Positions 1-8,801 of a stretch of DNA of 64,000 bases are shown piece by piece. The position numbers and the translations under genes are program-made. The first letter of the stretch is position 1, and every line of letters begins with the position of its first letter. A model generated the notes under the pieces. It searched no databases, was not told the origin of the DNA, and was given only the letters and a program-made list of their open reading frames with translations. Source of the stretch: Pirellula sp. (GTDB lineage: Bacteria > Planctomycetota > Planctomycetia > Pirellulales > Pirellulaceae); contig JAJTEK010000007.1 in the NCBI GenBank assembly GCA_021299695.1, forward strand, positions 1-64,000, read 5' to 3'.

Positions 1-402
1 GGGCGAGTAACGGGCTCCCAAGAAGGCTTTGATGATCTCGAAGGCCAATTCTGGGCCGATGACCCGGGCACCGATGCACAGGATGTTCATGTCATCGTGT
101 TCGACCCCTTGGCGAGCCGAGTAAGTGTCATGGCACAAGCTGGCGCGAATGCCTGGGAATTTGTTGGCCGCTACGCTGACCCCTACGCCCGATCCGCAGA
201 CTAGAATCCCACGATCGATCGTCCCGGCGATGATTCTGGTCGCTACAGCTTCGGCAAAATCCGGAAAATCGCAGGAATCAGGCGAGTGGGTACCACAATC
301 GATCGCGTCGACCCCTAGGGAGGCGAGGAATTGGTGCACCTCGTTTTTCATCGAAAATCCGGCGTGGTCCCCAGCGATCGCATATCGTATTGTTTGGCTC
401 AT
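1..402 (-). CDS. rpiB: ribose-5-phosphate isomerase B (3' end cut by window)
   Basis: Reading the minus strand from ATG at 402 gives 134 residues without a stop. The protein starts MSQTIRYAIAGDHAGF and contains the RpiB/LacAB signatures AGDHAGF, CGSGVGVSVAANK and HDDMNILCIGARV. The family interconverts ribose 5-phosphate and ribulose 5-phosphate in the cytosolic pentose phosphate pathway. The Cys in CGSG and the His in AGDHAG match the active-site residues of RpiB-type isomerases. Family members are about 145-155 residues, so only the C-terminal helix is missing, lost at the window edge rather than by mutation. The gene is divergent from rpsA, with about 280 bp between their starts. Confidence 0.93.
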   Translation of the reverse strand, partial: MSQTIRYAIAGDHAGFSMKNEVHQFLASLGVDAIDCGTHSPDSCDFPDFAEAVATRIIAGTIDRGILVCGSGVGVSVAANKFPGIRASLCHDTYSARQGVEHDDMNILCIGARVIGPELAFEIIKAFLGARYSP

Positions 403-679
403 AAAGTCTCTTGGATTTGTAAAAATGCGCCGTTGCCGTCTGAAGGCCTCGCGGGTACACTTCGTCCCGTCAGGTTTGTAGGGTTTTTGGGTAAACTTGG
501 TCGTCTACCCCCCGCGATCCGCTCCTTGTCATGACTGGTCGTTTCGCCGCTGATTCCCTTGTTTTATCGCTAAGAAGGAGCCTAGACAATCGATGTAAGC
601 ATTGGTTGATCGAATTCCTGGTTGCGATTTTGGGATTTCTCCAGCGTCGTTCGGGCCGGGATTTTCAGGTCTGTTTCTC

Positions 680-2461
680 ATGGTCAACCGCTCTTTGGTC
701 CGCTCTCTGGACGATGATACCCTCGAAATCGAACTCGCTGATATGTTCGGCGATTCGGCAGAAGAACTCCTGCTAGACTCTCTTGAAGACGCCAACAAAC
801 AGTTCGACGTAAACCAAATCGTCGAAGGCAAGATTGTTGAAATCAATGAAGAGTTCGTCGTCGTCGACGTTGGATTCAAGAGCGAAGGCGCGATCCCAAA
901 GAACGAGTGGGAAGAAGGCGAGGAGCCTCCGCAAGTCGGCCAAATGATCAAGGTTTTGATCGAAGAGGTCGAAGACCAAAATATCCTCGAAGAAGCTCGG
1001 AACATGATCGTTCTGAGCAAGCGAAAAGCCGAGAAGATCATCCAGTGGGAAAAGATGATGGCTTCGGTCCAAGAGGGCCAAGTCGTCACCGGTACGGTCA
1101 CCCGCAAGATCAAGGGTGGTTTGTTGGTCGATATCGGTGTAAACGTCTTCTTGCCTGCTAGCCAAGTCGATATCCGTCGACCCAACGACATCGGCGATTA
1201 CATCGGCCGAGTCGTGCAGTGCGAAGTCCTCAAGATCGACGAAGCCCGACGCAATATCGTCGTCAGCCGCCGGTCCCTCATTGAGAAGCAACGCGAGGAA
1301 GACCGAGAGCACCTCATGGCCGAATTGGAAATCGGTCAAATCCGCAAGGGTGTCGTCAAGAACATCGCCGACTTCGGCGCGTTCGTCGATCTCGGTGGTA
1401 TCGATGGTCTGCTCCACATTACCGATATGAGCTGGGAACGGATCGGACACCCGACCGAGATGGTCGCCATCGACCAAGAAATCGAAGTCAAGATCCTTCA
1501 AATCGATCGCGAAAAGCAAAAGATCGCTTTGGGACTCAAGCAAAAGCAAAACAATCCTTGGACCAACATCGCCGAGAAGTTCCCAGTCGGCTCGACGGTC
1601 CCTGGCGAAGTCGTCAATGTCATGAGCTACGGTGCGTTCGTCAAACTCGAACCCGGCATCGAAGGTCTCGTGCACATCAGCGAAATGTCCTGGACCCGGC
1701 GGATCAACCACCCGAGCGAAATGGTCCAAATCGGCGACAAGATCGACGTGCGAATCCTCGGTGTTGACCCCCAAGGTCAACAACTCTCGCTGGGTATCAA
1801 GCAAACCCAAGCCAACCCGTGGGACGATATCCTCCAACGCTACCCGGAGAACGCCGAAGTCGCTGGCAAGGTTCGCAATCTGACCAACTACGGTGCCTTC
1901 ATCGAGCTCGAAGAAGGTATCGATGGACTGCTGCACGTCTCGGATATGTCCTGGACACGCAAGATCAGTCACCCCAGCGAAGTGCTCCAAAAGGGCCAGC
2001 AGATCAAGTGCCGCGTCCTGAGCGTCGACCAAACCCGTCGCCGTATCGCCCTGGGGATGAAACAACTCGACGACGATCCATGGAACACCAGCATCCCAGA
2101 GAAGTACAAGCCTGGGCAGCTCGTCAGTGGCAAAGTCACCAAGATCACCAACTTCGGTGTCTTCGTCGGACTCGAGGACAACCTCGAAGGTCTCCTTCAT
2201 ATCTCGGAACTCTCCGATAATAAGATCGAGAACCCAGAGGAAATCGTCAAAGTCGGCGATGAAATCGAAGTCAAAGTCCTGCGAGTCGACAGCGACGAAC
2301 GCAAGATCGGTCTTTCGCGTCGACGCGTCGATTGGACCGACGAACAGATTCGCAACGAAGCCGAAAAAGAACAGCAACAACAGCAGGTCAAAGAGGACAA
2401 GAAGTCCGAGCTCAAGGGTGGTCTGGGCTCCGATGGGCCACTGTTCCCAACCGGCGAGTAA
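680..2461 (+). CDS. rpsA: 30S ribosomal protein S1
   Basis: The 593-residue protein has six S1 RNA-binding (OB-fold) repeats, beginning at about residues 44, 130, 213, 298, 385 and 473. Repeats 3-6 carry the standard F/YGAFV-L-GI-GLLH core (for example [20 protein letters not shown]). The first two repeats are more divergent, as in bona fide S1, where they contact the ribosome and the last four bind mRNA. The tail is Lys/Glu/Gln-rich. I chose ATG 680 because it starts a typical acidic N-terminus ([18 protein letters not shown]); a TTG at 602 in frame would add 26 untypical residues. A strong intrinsic terminator follows the stop, so rpsA appears to be transcribed alone. Confidence 0.95.
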   Translation: MVNRSLVRSLDDDTLEIELADMFGDSAEELLLDSLEDANKQFDVNQIVEGKIVEINEEFVVVDVGFKSEGAIPKNEWEEGEEPPQVGQMIKVLIEEVEDQNILEEARNMIVLSKRKAEKIIQWEKMMASVQEGQVVTGTVTRKIKGGLLVDIGVNVFLPASQVDIRRPNDIGDYIGRVVQCEVLKIDEARRNIVVSRRSLIEKQREEDREHLMAELEIGQIRKGVVKNIADFGAFVDLGGIDGLLHITDMSWERIGHPTEMVAIDQEIEVKILQIDREKQKIALGLKQKQNNPWTNIAEKFPVGSTVPGEVVNVMSYGAFVKLEPGIEGLVHISEMSWTRRINHPSEMVQIGDKIDVRILGVDPQGQQLSLGIKQTQANPWDDILQRYPENAEVAGKVRNLTNYGAFIELEEGIDGLLHVSDMSWTRKISHPSEVLQKGQQIKCRVLSVDQTRRRIALGMKQLDDDPWNTSIPEKYKPGQLVSGKVTKITNFGVFVGLEDNLEGLLHISELSDNKIENPEEIVKVGDEIEVKVLRVDSDERKIGLSRRRVDWTDEQIRNEAEKEQQQQQVKEDKKSELKGGLGSDGPLFPTGE

Positions 2462-2510
2462 CGCTTGCTGAGCGACTCGATGTCGCCTTGATTCAACGAT
2501 CTTCTTCCTA

Positions 2511-2548
2511 GCCTCGGATGCTTACCAAAGCATCCGAGGCTTTTTTTT
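2511..2548 (+). terminator. rho-independent terminator of rpsA
   Basis: A perfect 13-bp stem (2511-2523 pairing with 2528-2540) with a 4-nt loop is followed directly by eight T residues (2541-2548). It lies 50 bp after the rpsA stop codon and is the clearest intrinsic terminator in the window. Confidence 0.9.
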
Positions 2549-2637
2549 GCGCTAAGCCCCAATCGACTGTGCTAAAATAAGCTGTCCCTGATCGCACGAA
2601 CCTGCACGACTCGCACCCAACCCAAAGTTCCCTCGCT

Positions 2638-4068
2638 ATGACCCAACGAAGAGACTTCCTGACCGACATGGGGATGGGATTTACCGGGCTTGCCCTCGGT
2701 GCCATGCTCCAAAAGGACGGCTTTGCATACTCGGACCCATCGTGGCTTCCACCTGACGGGAAACCCCATAGACCCCCGAAAGCCAAGAGTGTGATCTGGC
2801 TGTTCATGAACGGAGGGGTCAGCCACATGGAGAGCTTCGATCCAAAACCGATGCTCACGAAGTATGCGGGAAAGACGATCGCCGAAACGCCCTTTGCAGA
2901 AACCCAAGACCCCAAGAAGCTCGCCATCGAGCGGCTCGTTGTGCCCGACGGGAACGGAAACCAACGCAATACTCTGTATCCACTCCAAGTCGGATTCAAG
3001 AAGTACGGCCAAAGCGGGATCGAGGTCAGCGACTGGTTCCCTCATATCGGATCCCAAGTCGATAAGCTCGCGATCGTTCGCTCGATGTGGACGACCGACT
3101 CGAACCATGGAGCGCAGACCCAATTCCATTCCGGACGCCATCAAAACGATGGCGATTTCCCCACCTTGGGCGCTTGGGTGCACTATGGATTGGGGACCCT
3201 CAACGAAGACCTTCCTCAATTCATCTCGATGGGCAACCGCGAATACTGGAACAAAAAAGATGGTCACTATCTAGGTCCAGCCCACGACGCAGTTCCCCTG
3301 AAAGTCGATCCGAATGCTCCCTTGGACTTTGGAAGACCCGAACGGGCTCTGGATCCCCAAGCCCAAGCGATCGGGGCGGATCTAGTCCGGGAACTGAATC
3401 TCCAACGGGGGCTGGAGTACCCCAACGATTCAGCCCTTGCGGCTCGTATCGCTTCGTACGAACTAGCCTTCCGCATGCAGCGATCGATTCCCGAAGTGGT
3501 TGACTTTGCGCAGGAGACGGCAGAGACCCAAGCCCTCTACGGGATCGACCAGCCCCATAGTCGTGACTTTGGTATGCAGCTCTTGGCCTCGCGACGGCTC
3601 GTCGAACGGGGAGTGCGTTTCATCCAAATCCAGCATGGGGCCGGCGGTGCGGGGACTTGGGATGCCCACGGGGGACTCAAAGCCAATCATGAAAACAATG
3701 CCAAAGCCGTCGATCAGCCGATCGCAGGGCTTCTGATCGACTTGGAGCGACGCGGTTTGCTCAAAGAGACTTTGGTGGTATTTGCTACCGAGTTCGGGCG
3801 CACGCCAGGTGCCCAGGGTTCCGATGGGCGCGACCATCACATTTTTGGGTTCAGCGTTTGGCTAGCCGGTGGTTCGATTCGCGGCGGTATGGTCCATGGT
3901 TCGACCGACGAAATCGGTTTCCACGCGTCGGAGGATCGGCACTATGTGACGGATGTTCACGCGACGATCCTCGAGCAACTCGGACTCGACTCGCGACGAC
4001 TTGAAATCCCCGGTCGCAAACGGCTTGAAATCGACCATGGTAGACCGATCTCTGCGATCATCGGCTAG
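2638..4068 (+). CDS. DUF1501 family protein
   Basis: 476 residues. The N-terminus has a Tat-like RRDF motif and a hydrophobic stretch ([20 protein letters not shown]), so it is probably exported. The body matches DUF1501, an alkaline-phosphatase-fold family abundant in planctomycetes. Visible landmarks are [34 protein letters not shown]-like text at about 315-328, [34 protein letters not shown] and the C-terminal [14 protein letters not shown]. The Asp/His clusters resemble sulfatase/phosphatase metal ligands, but the substrate is unknown. DUF1501 genes often pair with PSCyt1/PSD1 genes; this one stands alone and converges with the next small gene, overlapping it by 11 bp. Confidence 0.85.
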   Translation: MTQRRDFLTDMGMGFTGLALGAMLQKDGFAYSDPSWLPPDGKPHRPPKAKSVIWLFMNGGVSHMESFDPKPMLTKYAGKTIAETPFAETQDPKKLAIERLVVPDGNGNQRNTLYPLQVGFKKYGQSGIEVSDWFPHIGSQVDKLAIVRSMWTTDSNHGAQTQFHSGRHQNDGDFPTLGAWVHYGLGTLNEDLPQFISMGNREYWNKKDGHYLGPAHDAVPLKVDPNAPLDFGRPERALDPQAQAIGADLVRELNLQRGLEYPNDSALAARIASYELAFRMQRSIPEVVDFAQETAETQALYGIDQPHSRDFGMQLLASRRLVERGVRFIQIQHGAGGAGTWDAHGGLKANHENNAKAVDQPIAGLLIDLERRGLLKETLVVFATEFGRTPGAQGSDGRDHHIFGFSVWLAGGSIRGGMVHGSTDEIGFHASEDRHYVTDVHATILEQLGLDSRRLEIPGRKRLEIDHGRPISAIIG

Positions 4069-4315
4069 CGACTTTCGCTTGAGCTTGACGCTCCTCGATG
4101 GCTCGGAGCAAGTCGTCGATTCCCAACCCGTACTTGCTCAGCACGGCACCCATCACGCTTCCGACATGCTCGCATCGTCCACGGCGTAGAGAAGCCTTTT
4201 CGGGGGACTCGATCGTCGAAACCGCCGTAGTGCTCCTTGGGGTTTGCACCGCGGGTGCATCCCAATCAAACGTATGCTGCACGTATTTGACACTTGCGAC
4301 TGCGACTGCTGACAT
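4058..4315 (-). CDS. small conserved-type hypothetical protein
   Basis: 85 residues starting [16 protein letters not shown] and ending with an amphipathic helix ([20 protein letters not shown]). An AGGGAG ribosome-binding site lies about 8 nt upstream of ATG 4315, which favours this start over the longer reading frame from 4369. No membrane segment or known motif is visible. The tail overlaps the convergent DUF1501 stop by 11 bp. The shore of charged residues and the good ribosome-binding site suggest a real gene; function unknown. Confidence 0.55.
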   Translation of the reverse strand: MSAVAVASVKYVQHTFDWDAPAVQTPRSTTAVSTIESPEKASLRRGRCEHVGSVMGAVLSKYGLGIDDLLRAIEERQAQAKVASR

Positions 4316-4606
4316 CTCTTTTGACTCCCTACGGGGTTTGAACCCAACGACTCCGGATTCCCCTAGCAAGTCACCCGCTTGCTATACCCTTAGAATCGCC
4401 ATGCCCGTGACACGTTTGGTCACACGCCCGAGAATTCGGAAAAAAAGGGATAAATTTTCCAGTCGCTTGTTCCTCCCGATTCCAACGCCCTAAAGCCTAC
4501 GAGCAAGTACATCTGGGACTTTGATCGATAACCGAGCTTCGAGTACCATAGACAAATCACGAGGCGTTTTATCCCGTTTACCAATTATTTGTGATTCATC
4601 CATCTT

Positions 4607-5194
4607 ATGGCCACCGTTCATATCCCAGCCGAAAACCGAAGCATCACCGACTCCGAATCGATCTCTGCATTCCTCAAGCCCTTTGGGATTTGGTACGAAC
4701 ACTGGCAGGTAGCCGGACGACTCGATCCGGCAGCCTCCGATGCTCAGATCCTCGCCGAGTACTCGCAGGAGATCGAGAAGGTTAAAGCCGCTGGCGGCTT
4801 CCTGACGGCCGATGTCATCAATGTCAATCCCAACACTCCAAACCTCGATGCGATGCTCTCGAAGTTCAACAAGGAGCACACCCATTCGGAGGACGAGGTC
4901 CGATTCACCGTCGAGGGCAAAGGGGTCTTTCATCTTCATCCCGAGGGCGGCCCGGTCTTTAGTGTTACGGTCGAAAGTGGAGACATGATCAATGTGCCTT
5001 GTGGAATGAAGCACTGGTTCAATCTCTGCGACGATCGTCGGATCCGTTGCATCCGATTCTTTGAGGATGTCACGGGCTGGACTCCCGAGTATGTCGACCA
5101 AGGGGTCCACGGCGAGTTTAGCCCGATGTGTTTTGGCAAGTCTCATTTGCCTTCGGATGCCACGGGCCAACCCGGTCCGATGCTCAGGACCTAG
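4607..5194 (+). CDS. mtnD: acireductone dioxygenase
   Basis: 195 residues of the ARD cupin family. The metal-binding triad plus one is intact: H91, H93 and E97 in HTHSEDEVRF, and H136 in PCGMKHWFNL. The family oxidises the acireductone 1,2-dihydroxy-3-keto-5-methylthiopentene, giving the 2-keto acid precursor of methionine when iron is bound. mtnC, which makes this substrate, starts 44 bp downstream on the same strand, so the two form the last steps of the methionine salvage pathway as a pair. Length fits the family (about 180-195). Confidence 0.93.
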   Translation: MATVHIPAENRSITDSESISAFLKPFGIWYEHWQVAGRLDPAASDAQILAEYSQEIEKVKAAGGFLTADVINVNPNTPNLDAMLSKFNKEHTHSEDEVRFTVEGKGVFHLHPEGGPVFSVTVESGDMINVPCGMKHWFNLCDDRRIRCIRFFEDVTGWTPEYVDQGVHGEFSPMCFGKSHLPSDATGQPGPMLRT

Positions 5195-5238
5195 AAACGC
5201 AACCTTCGACTAGGCACTTTGGGCCTTAGGACATCGCG

Positions 5239-6024
5239 ATGGAATCTCTCCCCAAAACCACTCGTATCGCTCGCTGTGCACTTCTGGATATCGAAGGCAC
5301 CGTGGCAGACGTTCGGTTTGTCTACGACGTGATGTTCCCTTTTGTTCGGGAGCACTTGCGCGAGTTTTTGCAGGACCATTGGAACTCTCCTTCGATCCAA
5401 AGCGGCTTGTCGCTGTTGGCGATCGATGCTGGCTTTAAGCCAGACAATATCCCATGGAAAGTCCAGCGAGGACCCTCGGACCTCCAAGCTCCCGAGCAAG
5501 CGATCGATCAGGTCGTATTGGCCGTCGGACGGCTCATGGATCGCGACAGCAAAACCACCGGGCTCAAATCGCTCCAAGGTCTTGTGTGGGAATCGGGGTT
5601 CCGCAGTGGCAAGCTACGTGCGGAGGTATTTGCCGACGTGGTACCGGCACTGGAGCGATGGAAGAAGGCCGGCGTCGAGTTGCGGATCTACTCTTCGGGT
5701 TCGATCCTGGCACAAAAACTATTCTTTGCGCACACGACTGTGGGGGATTTGACCCCGTTTTTTAGTGGCAATTACGACACGACCATCGGCTCGAAGAAGG
5801 AGCCTGAGAGCTACTTGAAAATCGCTGAGGACCTAAGGCTCTCGCCGACGCAGGTCCTTTTCTTTACCGATGTTCTCGGGGAGATCCAAGCGGCTCGATC
5901 GGCTCAGATGCAAGTCATCGCGTGTGTTCGGCCCAACAATGCGCCTTTGCCCAAGGATTTCGACGGACCTGCGATCGAGTCGTTCGACCAAGTCGAACTA
6001 TTGGCAAGTCCGACTCGCGACTGA
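5239..6024 (+). CDS. mtnC: enolase-phosphatase of methionine salvage
   Basis: 261-residue HAD-superfamily protein. Motif I is LLDIEGTVAD (nucleophile D17; Glu two residues later, as in MtnC rather than the usual Asp). Motif II is IYSSGS at about residue 153, and the acidic motif FFTDVLGE is near residue 215. In this family one protein enolises and then dephosphorylates 2,3-diketo-5-methylthiopentyl-1-phosphate, supplying the acireductone used by the upstream mtnD product. Other mtn genes (mtnA, mtnB, mtnK/N) are not in the window. Confidence 0.92.
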   Translation: MESLPKTTRIARCALLDIEGTVADVRFVYDVMFPFVREHLREFLQDHWNSPSIQSGLSLLAIDAGFKPDNIPWKVQRGPSDLQAPEQAIDQVVLAVGRLMDRDSKTTGLKSLQGLVWESGFRSGKLRAEVFADVVPALERWKKAGVELRIYSSGSILAQKLFFAHTTVGDLTPFFSGNYDTTIGSKKEPESYLKIAEDLRLSPTQVLFFTDVLGEIQAARSAQMQVIACVRPNNAPLPKDFDGPAIESFDQVELLASPTRD

Positions 6025-6063
6025 ACCTTCGACGTCTTACTGTCAAGTCTTAGGTCCAATCAA

Positions 6064-6196
6064 AGCGGAACGGCGCAAGCCGTACGGTGAGTCCAAGAAA
6101 AGATTCTCTAGGAATTTCCGGACCGGCGAGCCTGTCGGAAAGCGTCCCAACCTTACTGCAAAGCCGCAAAGTCCGCCAAGTCCAAGAGCGAGGCAG
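6064..6196 (+). repeat. dispersed repeat, copy 1 (pair with 8523-8650)
   Basis: A segment of about 130 bp shares ordered blocks with 8523-8650: GGCGC(A/G)AGCCGT, CGGTGAGTCCAA, CGAGCCTGTCGG, GCGTCCCA, and CGCCAAGTCCAAGAGCGA. Both copies have the same orientation and flank the 6315-8390 gene. No coding capacity. Confidence 0.7.
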
Positions 6197-6314
6197 GAAA
6201 GTCTTGTTGCGGATCAACCTATCGTGCATTGCAGTTCTTGGCGCGATATCGACTCGAGCGATTCCGAGTCGGCGTCTCCCCTGTAGGATTCTAGAAGCAA
6301 AATCGTACAACTAC

Positions 6315-8390
6315 TCACCGTGTATTGGCCAGAACCAAGCGGGCTTTTCTATTTCTCATGAGCAACTCATCCACTGAGTATGCCATTAAATCATCGATCG
6401 ATGGTTCCGATTCCCCGGACGGCTTGGATTCATTGCTTTCCTGCAGGTTGATCCAATCGATAACATCTAGGATATCCAGAGGAGTGATGACGCCATCGTT
6501 GTCAGCATCGCAATAATGCTCACCTACATTGACGGTCTGGCGTGCCCCATAGAGGTTGATCTGATCGATCATGATGAGGATATCCAGTGGCGAGACGAAT
6601 TCGTCATCATCCACATCCATGGGGGCGTCGTGATTGTGCCAAGTGTTGTTGACCGCGGCGGGCTGCAAATGCTCATCCATGATTGAGAAGTAAGGGATTC
6701 CGTTGCTGGCGATACGCGTTGCAACGATCCGCCTACTGGTCAACATATGAAGGGAGTGTGCTGTACTATTGGACCATTGCTTAGCGTAAACAGGCTCGAA
6801 CGTTTGGCCGATCCACTCTTGCAACTGCGCATCGCCGGCGACGTTTCGAATAGTAACCCAACGGCCTGAAAACCAAACCGCATCGGAAATGCTGTTCGCT
6901 AATGAATACGGGCTGCGAACCAAAGTCTTTGCGTCAAAGATCATACCCGAGCCGATCAAAATCGTTTTTCCATCGGATGGGAATCGGATGGGCTGGATGA
7001 ACCCAGTGGATTCGTAGTAGGGGGAATAAACAGCAGGCATCAAATGGCCTAGCGGGTCGATGGGCTCGTACATCAGGCCATTGGGATAGCTACCCGATCG
7101 GAGGGAGTAAACCGATTGATTCGTTGGATTCCAAGTGTAGGATCCAGGAGAATCGTACGACACCTTTGTGCTTTCAATCGTGCCCAGTTTCGATACCACT
7201 CGGTGGTTGTATTGGTAAGAGGTGTAATCCACTGCGAATAGGAAATCCCCAGCAACGTACAGGGCTATAGGTCGCCCTGGAAGTGACAGAAATGGAACTT
7301 CCGTCGGATTCGGTTTTGAGAGGTCGACGGTGTAGATCAGCCCAGATTCATACGCCACGTAGATAAGATCACTGACAGGATCGTAAGCAAGAGCGTTGGG
7401 GCTACCGAGCAATCCAATGCTGCGTTCATAGCCCAGCAACATAGGGTTCCAGACAAAGATGTTCTGGTGCGATTTACTGAAAACCAGCAGCCTTGCTTGG
7501 TTCGAGACAGCGATCCAATCGGGGGTATAAGCAAGTCCGGTCGGATCGATCGGAGCATTAGGGTCTACGGGGTTAAAATCGCTGATGGGAATGACTTGCG
7601 TGCGATATTTTCGAACATGTGATTCGTCAGCGATGAAAGCGATCACGTTGAAATCATTGACGAAAATCTTAATGGACCCATCGTTAAGCGTTGCCTGGCC
7701 CGTGGGAAGAAACGATTTGGAAAACGCTGTGACTTGAGACCCCTTAAGTACAAATGGAATTTGATCTTGGAAATAATCGATGTCGTCGATCGGGTTGAGC
7801 CGACTGAGATATCGCAAATCGGAGGTTGCAAAAACGCCGTTCTGGCCGAAAGTACCGCCCTGATTGTAGCTGATTTGGAAAAATCGCAGCGACGAGTACC
7901 ATGAGGATACACCGTAGATAGTATTCCCCTGGGTCGCGATAGAAAGGATGGGAGGATCGGTGTAGTAGTAGGAACTGATTTCAACTGAGTCGATAACTTG
8001 ATTGCTATTCTTGTCGATGCTCAGTATGCGTATGTAGGCAGAGGAGCTGTAGTTTAGGAACAGGATATCCCCGTCGGAATGAATACTGACCACGGGCGAT
8101 CTCAGGTTGATTATATGCGTCTTTTCCGTACCATCTAAATGATACCTATAGATCGTCTGTCCGAAACCGGCGTAGATGCCTTCGGAATCGACGTGAACCA
8201 CGTCAGGCCCTTTGGTTGTTTGATGCAAGACGATCGAGCCGTACCAGATCTCCGATTCGATATCGTAGCGTCCGACGATGTTGCTTTGGGAATCGAAGAA
8301 GTACCCAATCTGTTGCGATTCGACGATCGAAGCAGCAAAGGCAAGCCTCGTTTCTAACTGCTCAAAACCTAGGTGTTTTCGCGTTGCCAT
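6315..8390 (-). CDS. secreted beta-propeller-like protein with C-terminal dockerin-like repeats
   Basis: 691 residues. The N-terminus MATRKHLGFEQLETRLAFAA has the FEQLETRLA motif typical of large planctomycete surface proteins. Residues about 30-600 are rich in short beta-strand repeats (IYGVS, LIYVAYESGLIYTV, LFAVDY), which resemble a WD/YVTN-like propeller, though no family is certain. Residues about 610-675 hold two dockerin type I-like Ca2+ loops: DVDDDEFVSPLDILIMIDQI and DADNDGVITPLDILDVIDWI. In planctomycetes such tails occur on exported surface proteins. Direct repeats at 6064-6196 and 8523-8650 bracket the gene. Its codon use is noticeably more AT-rich than the flanking mtn genes, so acquisition is possible. 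Confidence 0.8.
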   Translation of the reverse strand: MATRKHLGFEQLETRLAFAASIVESQQIGYFFDSQSNIVGRYDIESEIWYGSIVLHQTTKGPDVVHVDSEGIYAGFGQTIYRYHLDGTEKTHIINLRSPVVSIHSDGDILFLNYSSSAYIRILSIDKNSNQVIDSVEISSYYYTDPPILSIATQGNTIYGVSSWYSSLRFFQISYNQGGTFGQNGVFATSDLRYLSRLNPIDDIDYFQDQIPFVLKGSQVTAFSKSFLPTGQATLNDGSIKIFVNDFNVIAFIADESHVRKYRTQVIPISDFNPVDPNAPIDPTGLAYTPDWIAVSNQARLLVFSKSHQNIFVWNPMLLGYERSIGLLGSPNALAYDPVSDLIYVAYESGLIYTVDLSKPNPTEVPFLSLPGRPIALYVAGDFLFAVDYTSYQYNHRVVSKLGTIESTKVSYDSPGSYTWNPTNQSVYSLRSGSYPNGLMYEPIDPLGHLMPAVYSPYYESTGFIQPIRFPSDGKTILIGSGMIFDAKTLVRSPYSLANSISDAVWFSGRWVTIRNVAGDAQLQEWIGQTFEPVYAKQWSNSTAHSLHMLTSRRIVATRIASNGIPYFSIMDEHLQPAAVNNTWHNHDAPMDVDDDEFVSPLDILIMIDQINLYGARQTVNVGEHYCDADNDGVITPLDILDVIDWINLQESNESKPSGESEPSIDDLMAYSVDELLMRNRKARLVLANTR

Positions 8391-8522
8391 CTTATTTACT
8401 CCATCGTTTTTTTAAGCGATCCGCCCTACAAAGGAATATTCGCTTGTTTGAAGGAGGCTTGTTATCGGAGCTTAGATGTTTGCGATGTCGCGGAATCCAC
8501 TGCAGGTTGTAAGACAAAACAG

Positions 8523-8650
8523 CAGGGCGGCGCGAGCCGTCCGGTGAGTCCAAAATTTTTTTCTCTACGAATTTGTGCATCTGCGAGCCTGTCGGCATGC
8601 GTCCCATACTTACCGCGAAGGCGCAAAGCTCGCCAAGTCCAAGAGCGACC
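8523..8650 (+). repeat. dispersed repeat, copy 2 (pair with 6064-6196)
   Basis: Direct repeat of the segment at 6064-6196, same orientation, with several shared blocks of 10-18 bp separated by diverged spacers. It lies in the 411-bp gap between two minus-strand genes and is followed by an FGE gene relic. Confidence 0.7.
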
Positions 8651-8699
8651 GATAGCGAAAACAGGGTTCGGTTCAACACTGTATTGGGTTTAGCTTTGC

Positions 8700-8791
8700 G
8701 ACATGCACGGAAATGTCTGGGGGTGGTGCAGTGACTGGAACAGCGAATATCCCAAGGGTGCCGTCGGTGATCCCACGCGCCGTGGTTCCCT
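8700..8791 (+). pseudogene. relic of an FGE-sulfatase-domain gene
   Basis: Translation from 8700 gives DMHGNVWGWCSDWNSEYPKG followed by AVGDPTRRGS. This is the hallmark segment of the formylglycine-generating-enzyme (SUMF1-like) fold, usually D-HGNVWEWC-DWYG-YP-GAV-DPTGP. There is no start codon, upstream codons are in a broken frame (TAG at 8691), and the variable C-terminus that should follow is absent. It is a decayed internal fragment opposite to the neighbouring genes. The intact homologue in this window is the 39364-43074 gene. Confidence 0.8.
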
Positions 8792-8801
8792 GCTATGGCT
8801 C

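Noticed and set aside
773-2380. 535-residue open frame opposite rpsA
   Set aside because: Its composition (Asp/Leu/Val-rich, no domain) is the antisense shadow of the Glu/Lys-biased S1 repeats; rpsA explains the region fully.
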